The position numbers were made by a program, and so were the translations under genes. This document shows positions 53,138 to 55,000 of a stretch of 55,000 nucleotides of DNA, piece after piece (the stretch's first letter is position 1; each line of letters begins with the position of its first letter). The stretch comes from Mesostigma viride (Eukaryota > Streptophyta > Mesostigmatophyceae > Mesostigmatales > Mesostigmataceae). The notes beneath the pieces are model-generated. The model was not told the DNA's origin, did no database searches, and saw nothing but the letters and a program-made list of their open reading frames with translations. The stretch covers positions 1-55,000 of the forward strand of contig RPFO01000614.1 in the NCBI GenBank assembly GCA_009746045.1, given 5' to 3'.

Positions 53138-55000
53138 AACCCCGATGGATGGATGGGTGCAAACAGTCCTACCGGTCTAATCTATCTACATCGGCTACAT
53201 ACTACATCTATCTAACAGCATGCTAACTACAACATCTATCTAGGCAGCCGCATGCTGCCCTAGGGGAGCTATCTGGCGTGCCTCCCACGGGATTGCACAC
53301 GCGGGCGCTTCCCCACTGGGGGGGGCTCGTTGTCCTCTATGACCTGGGCCCACTTGGCCTTGTCCATCCTCTTCTTCCAAATCACAGAGAGGCCTAGGCC
53401 CCCCATGTCCTCTACTAGCTGTTCTTTGAAGGTGCGGGCCTTGCGGCGTCTAACATCACTGGGCCCAGCCCACGTCAGGAGGTGCCGGCCAGGCTGGGCT
53501 GGTCGCAGTCCTGCGGGGGGGCCACGTGAGGTGTCTACCTGGTTGGTGCGAGCTAGGTGCCCTACTAGCTGCAGGCGTCGTTGCTTAATGGTGCTGGTGA
53601 TATATAGATAGGGCATGCCCTGGTACAGGTCCTCATTGCGGACATGAGCAGCATATCCTACTCTGAAAATGGAACGCACCATGCTGGTGACCGCGCCGTC
53701 CAGCTTGCGGGCCAGGTCGGCGGTGAGGGTCCACGTCTCGGCCCCATACGTGAGAACAGGAAGGACGAGGACCTTGAACAGGTCCTGTTTCTCGATCTTG
53801 CCCAGGGGCTTGCGCCACAGGGCCCGGTACTGGCGTAAGGCGTGCCAGGCGAGGGAGATGCGATGGTCCAGGTCAACCTCGCAGCTGGGGAGCAGGCTGC
53901 CTAGCAGCTTAACGCGGTCCCGATACAGGACTCGAGACCTGTCTAGGAGATAGAGGGGCGGCGCTGAGTTGGTGAGCCCAACCGCCAGGGCCTCTGTCTT
54001 CTTGCTGACCTCAAGCCCCACTGCACGGGCCTCGAGAGCCAGGCAGTCAAGCCATGTCTGCACGTGCTCAGTGTCCTCGAAGAGGGTGGTGTCGTCTGCG
54101 TAGATGATGTCAGGCTGAAGGCGTTGCAGTTCCTCGATCACCAGTCGGCGAGTAGCGAAGAGCGCCTGTACTGTGTTGCGACCTGAACGGAAGCCGTGCT
54201 GAGTCTCGCTGAGGTGACCGTCCAGGGCCGTGCGCAGGCGGTTCAGGATGAGCCGCATAAGAAGCTTGAGGGGGGCACTTTGAATGCATACCCCTCTGTA
54301 GTTGCCGGGGTCGGCAGGCGCCCCCTTGTTCTTGTACAGCATCGTGCGAAAACTGTGTTGCCAGGCCGCAGGAGGTGGTTGCGACGTCAGCAGAAGGCGG
54401 TTGCAGATGTCCCGGAAGAGCAGCATAACACCTGTGTCCTCGAATTCGGCTGCAAGTTTTACAACTGCGGCCGGAATCTCGTCAGAGCCGGTGGCTGCGT
54501 CATAACGCAGGCGCTGGACCGCCTCCGTGACCTCGCGAGAGGTGAAAGGAGGCATGTCAGACGGGTCGCCAAGTGGGCCGACCAGCGGGGGGACTAGGTA
54601 GTCCGCCGCTGACCTAGGCGGGGCCGGGGGCCCAGCGGGGCCGGCCAGGGCGGCCGGGCGGGCGGCGGCGGCTGGGAGCAGGGGTGGGGGCGGCGCAGCT
54701 GTCCCCACGACCTCGGCCGTGGCCGTGGCCCAGGTACGAAGCCGCTTGGCTGGGGCGCCGGGGACGTCGTGGCGGTGGGGCCGGCCGAGGCCGTCCGGGT
54801 GCCCGAGGCGCTTGTACCAGAACCAGGCCCCCTTGCCGTCGTGCTTCTGCTGTCGCGACGGTTTCACCCCAGGAAACCGCAATCTGATGCGAGCGAGCAC
54901 GAGACGATGATCAGATTCCACCGTGCTGACAGAATCTTGCAGGACGCGAGCATCGACAACTGAGGGGCGCTGAGCCCGACGTACGCAGACATAATCAAGG
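53138..55000 (-). pseudogene. LINE ORF2: endonuclease end plus reverse transcriptase lacking motif A, off right edge
   Basis: The frame is open from the window edge to the stop at 53269. It starts in an AP endonuclease C-terminus (STVESDHRLVLARIRLRF), with a proline-rich linker. Reverse transcriptase motifs follow: WQHSFRTMLYKNKGAPADPG, NYRGVCIQSAPLKLLMRLIL and SETQHGFRSGRNTVQALFAT. After QRLQP comes DIIYADDTTLF directly. The 124 residues present in the 27-kb copy here, including the motif A VDFIKAFDSV, are gone by an in-frame 372-bp deletion (junction 54111/54112). It ends with the thumb region and a C-terminus GHLARTNQVDTSRGPP and KRMDKAKWAQVIED. The 3' untranslated part (53138-53268) ends in GGAT repeats. 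Despite the open frame it cannot be a working polymerase. Confidence 0.85.

Overview
The window is nuclear DNA of a GC-rich eukaryote, most likely a flagellated green alga. The evidence is two convincing host genes. One is an LRRC56/ODA8-type leucine-rich-repeat protein, used for outer dynein arm assembly in cilia. The other is a chloroplast-type DnaJ (type I HSP40) whose 17 exons are all joined by GT-AG introns. I cannot name a species from sequence alone. Almost everything else is transposable elements and satellites, mostly broken by frameshifts, stops or later insertions.

Layout. 1-1.5 kb: a gag-like ORF with a serine/arginine-rich middle (minus strand), running off the left edge. 1.9-2.2 kb: a dispersed repeat, present again inverted at 13.4 kb. 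3.2-8.3 kb (minus): a DUF7869-like DDE transposase whose coding region contains a 1.7 kb GC-rich minisatellite, with subterminal repeats beyond its start. 8.8-9.35 kb: a CTTCACG satellite. 9.5-11.65 kb: a zinc-finger/polyglutamine gene split by a perfect 77-bp foldback. 11.66-12 kb: G-rich satellites. 12.9-13.6 kb: a LINE 3' fragment joined to the dispersed repeat. 14.1-15.1 kb: a decayed gene and a CTCGC satellite. 16-23.6 kb: a patchwork of elements, including a TTAA-bounded element (16732-18075) and a 4,002-bp block with terminal inverted repeats flanked by an identical 142-bp direct repeat. 23.9-26.3 kb: a LINE with a restriction-like endonuclease. 27-28.6 kb: a second, chimeric LINE copy carrying a SINE-like insertion with a 15-bp target duplication.

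30.3-46.15 kb is the host island: the LRRC56/ODA8-like gene (minus) and the plastid DnaJ gene (plus), divergently arranged about 1.15 kb apart. The DnaJ introns hold minisatellites and a degenerate antisense gene. 47.1-52.6 kb: two LINE ORF1 copies; the minus-strand one is cut by a 1,689-bp element at TTAA, and removing that element restores the frame. 53.1-55 kb: a LINE ORF2 with a long open frame that lacks reverse transcriptase catalytic motif A, running off the right edge.

The mobile parts interlock. LINE copies serve as targets for TTAA elements and a SINE-like insert. A short AT-rich foldback family carrying the core CCCGTTGGGG recurs at element boundaries. The most unusual structures are the 4-kb block with 142-bp flanking duplications, the foldback inside a CAG tract, the transposase with an internal GC minisatellite, and the two TTAA elements whose empty sites can be read from the sequence. 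No single new cellular system was demonstrated.
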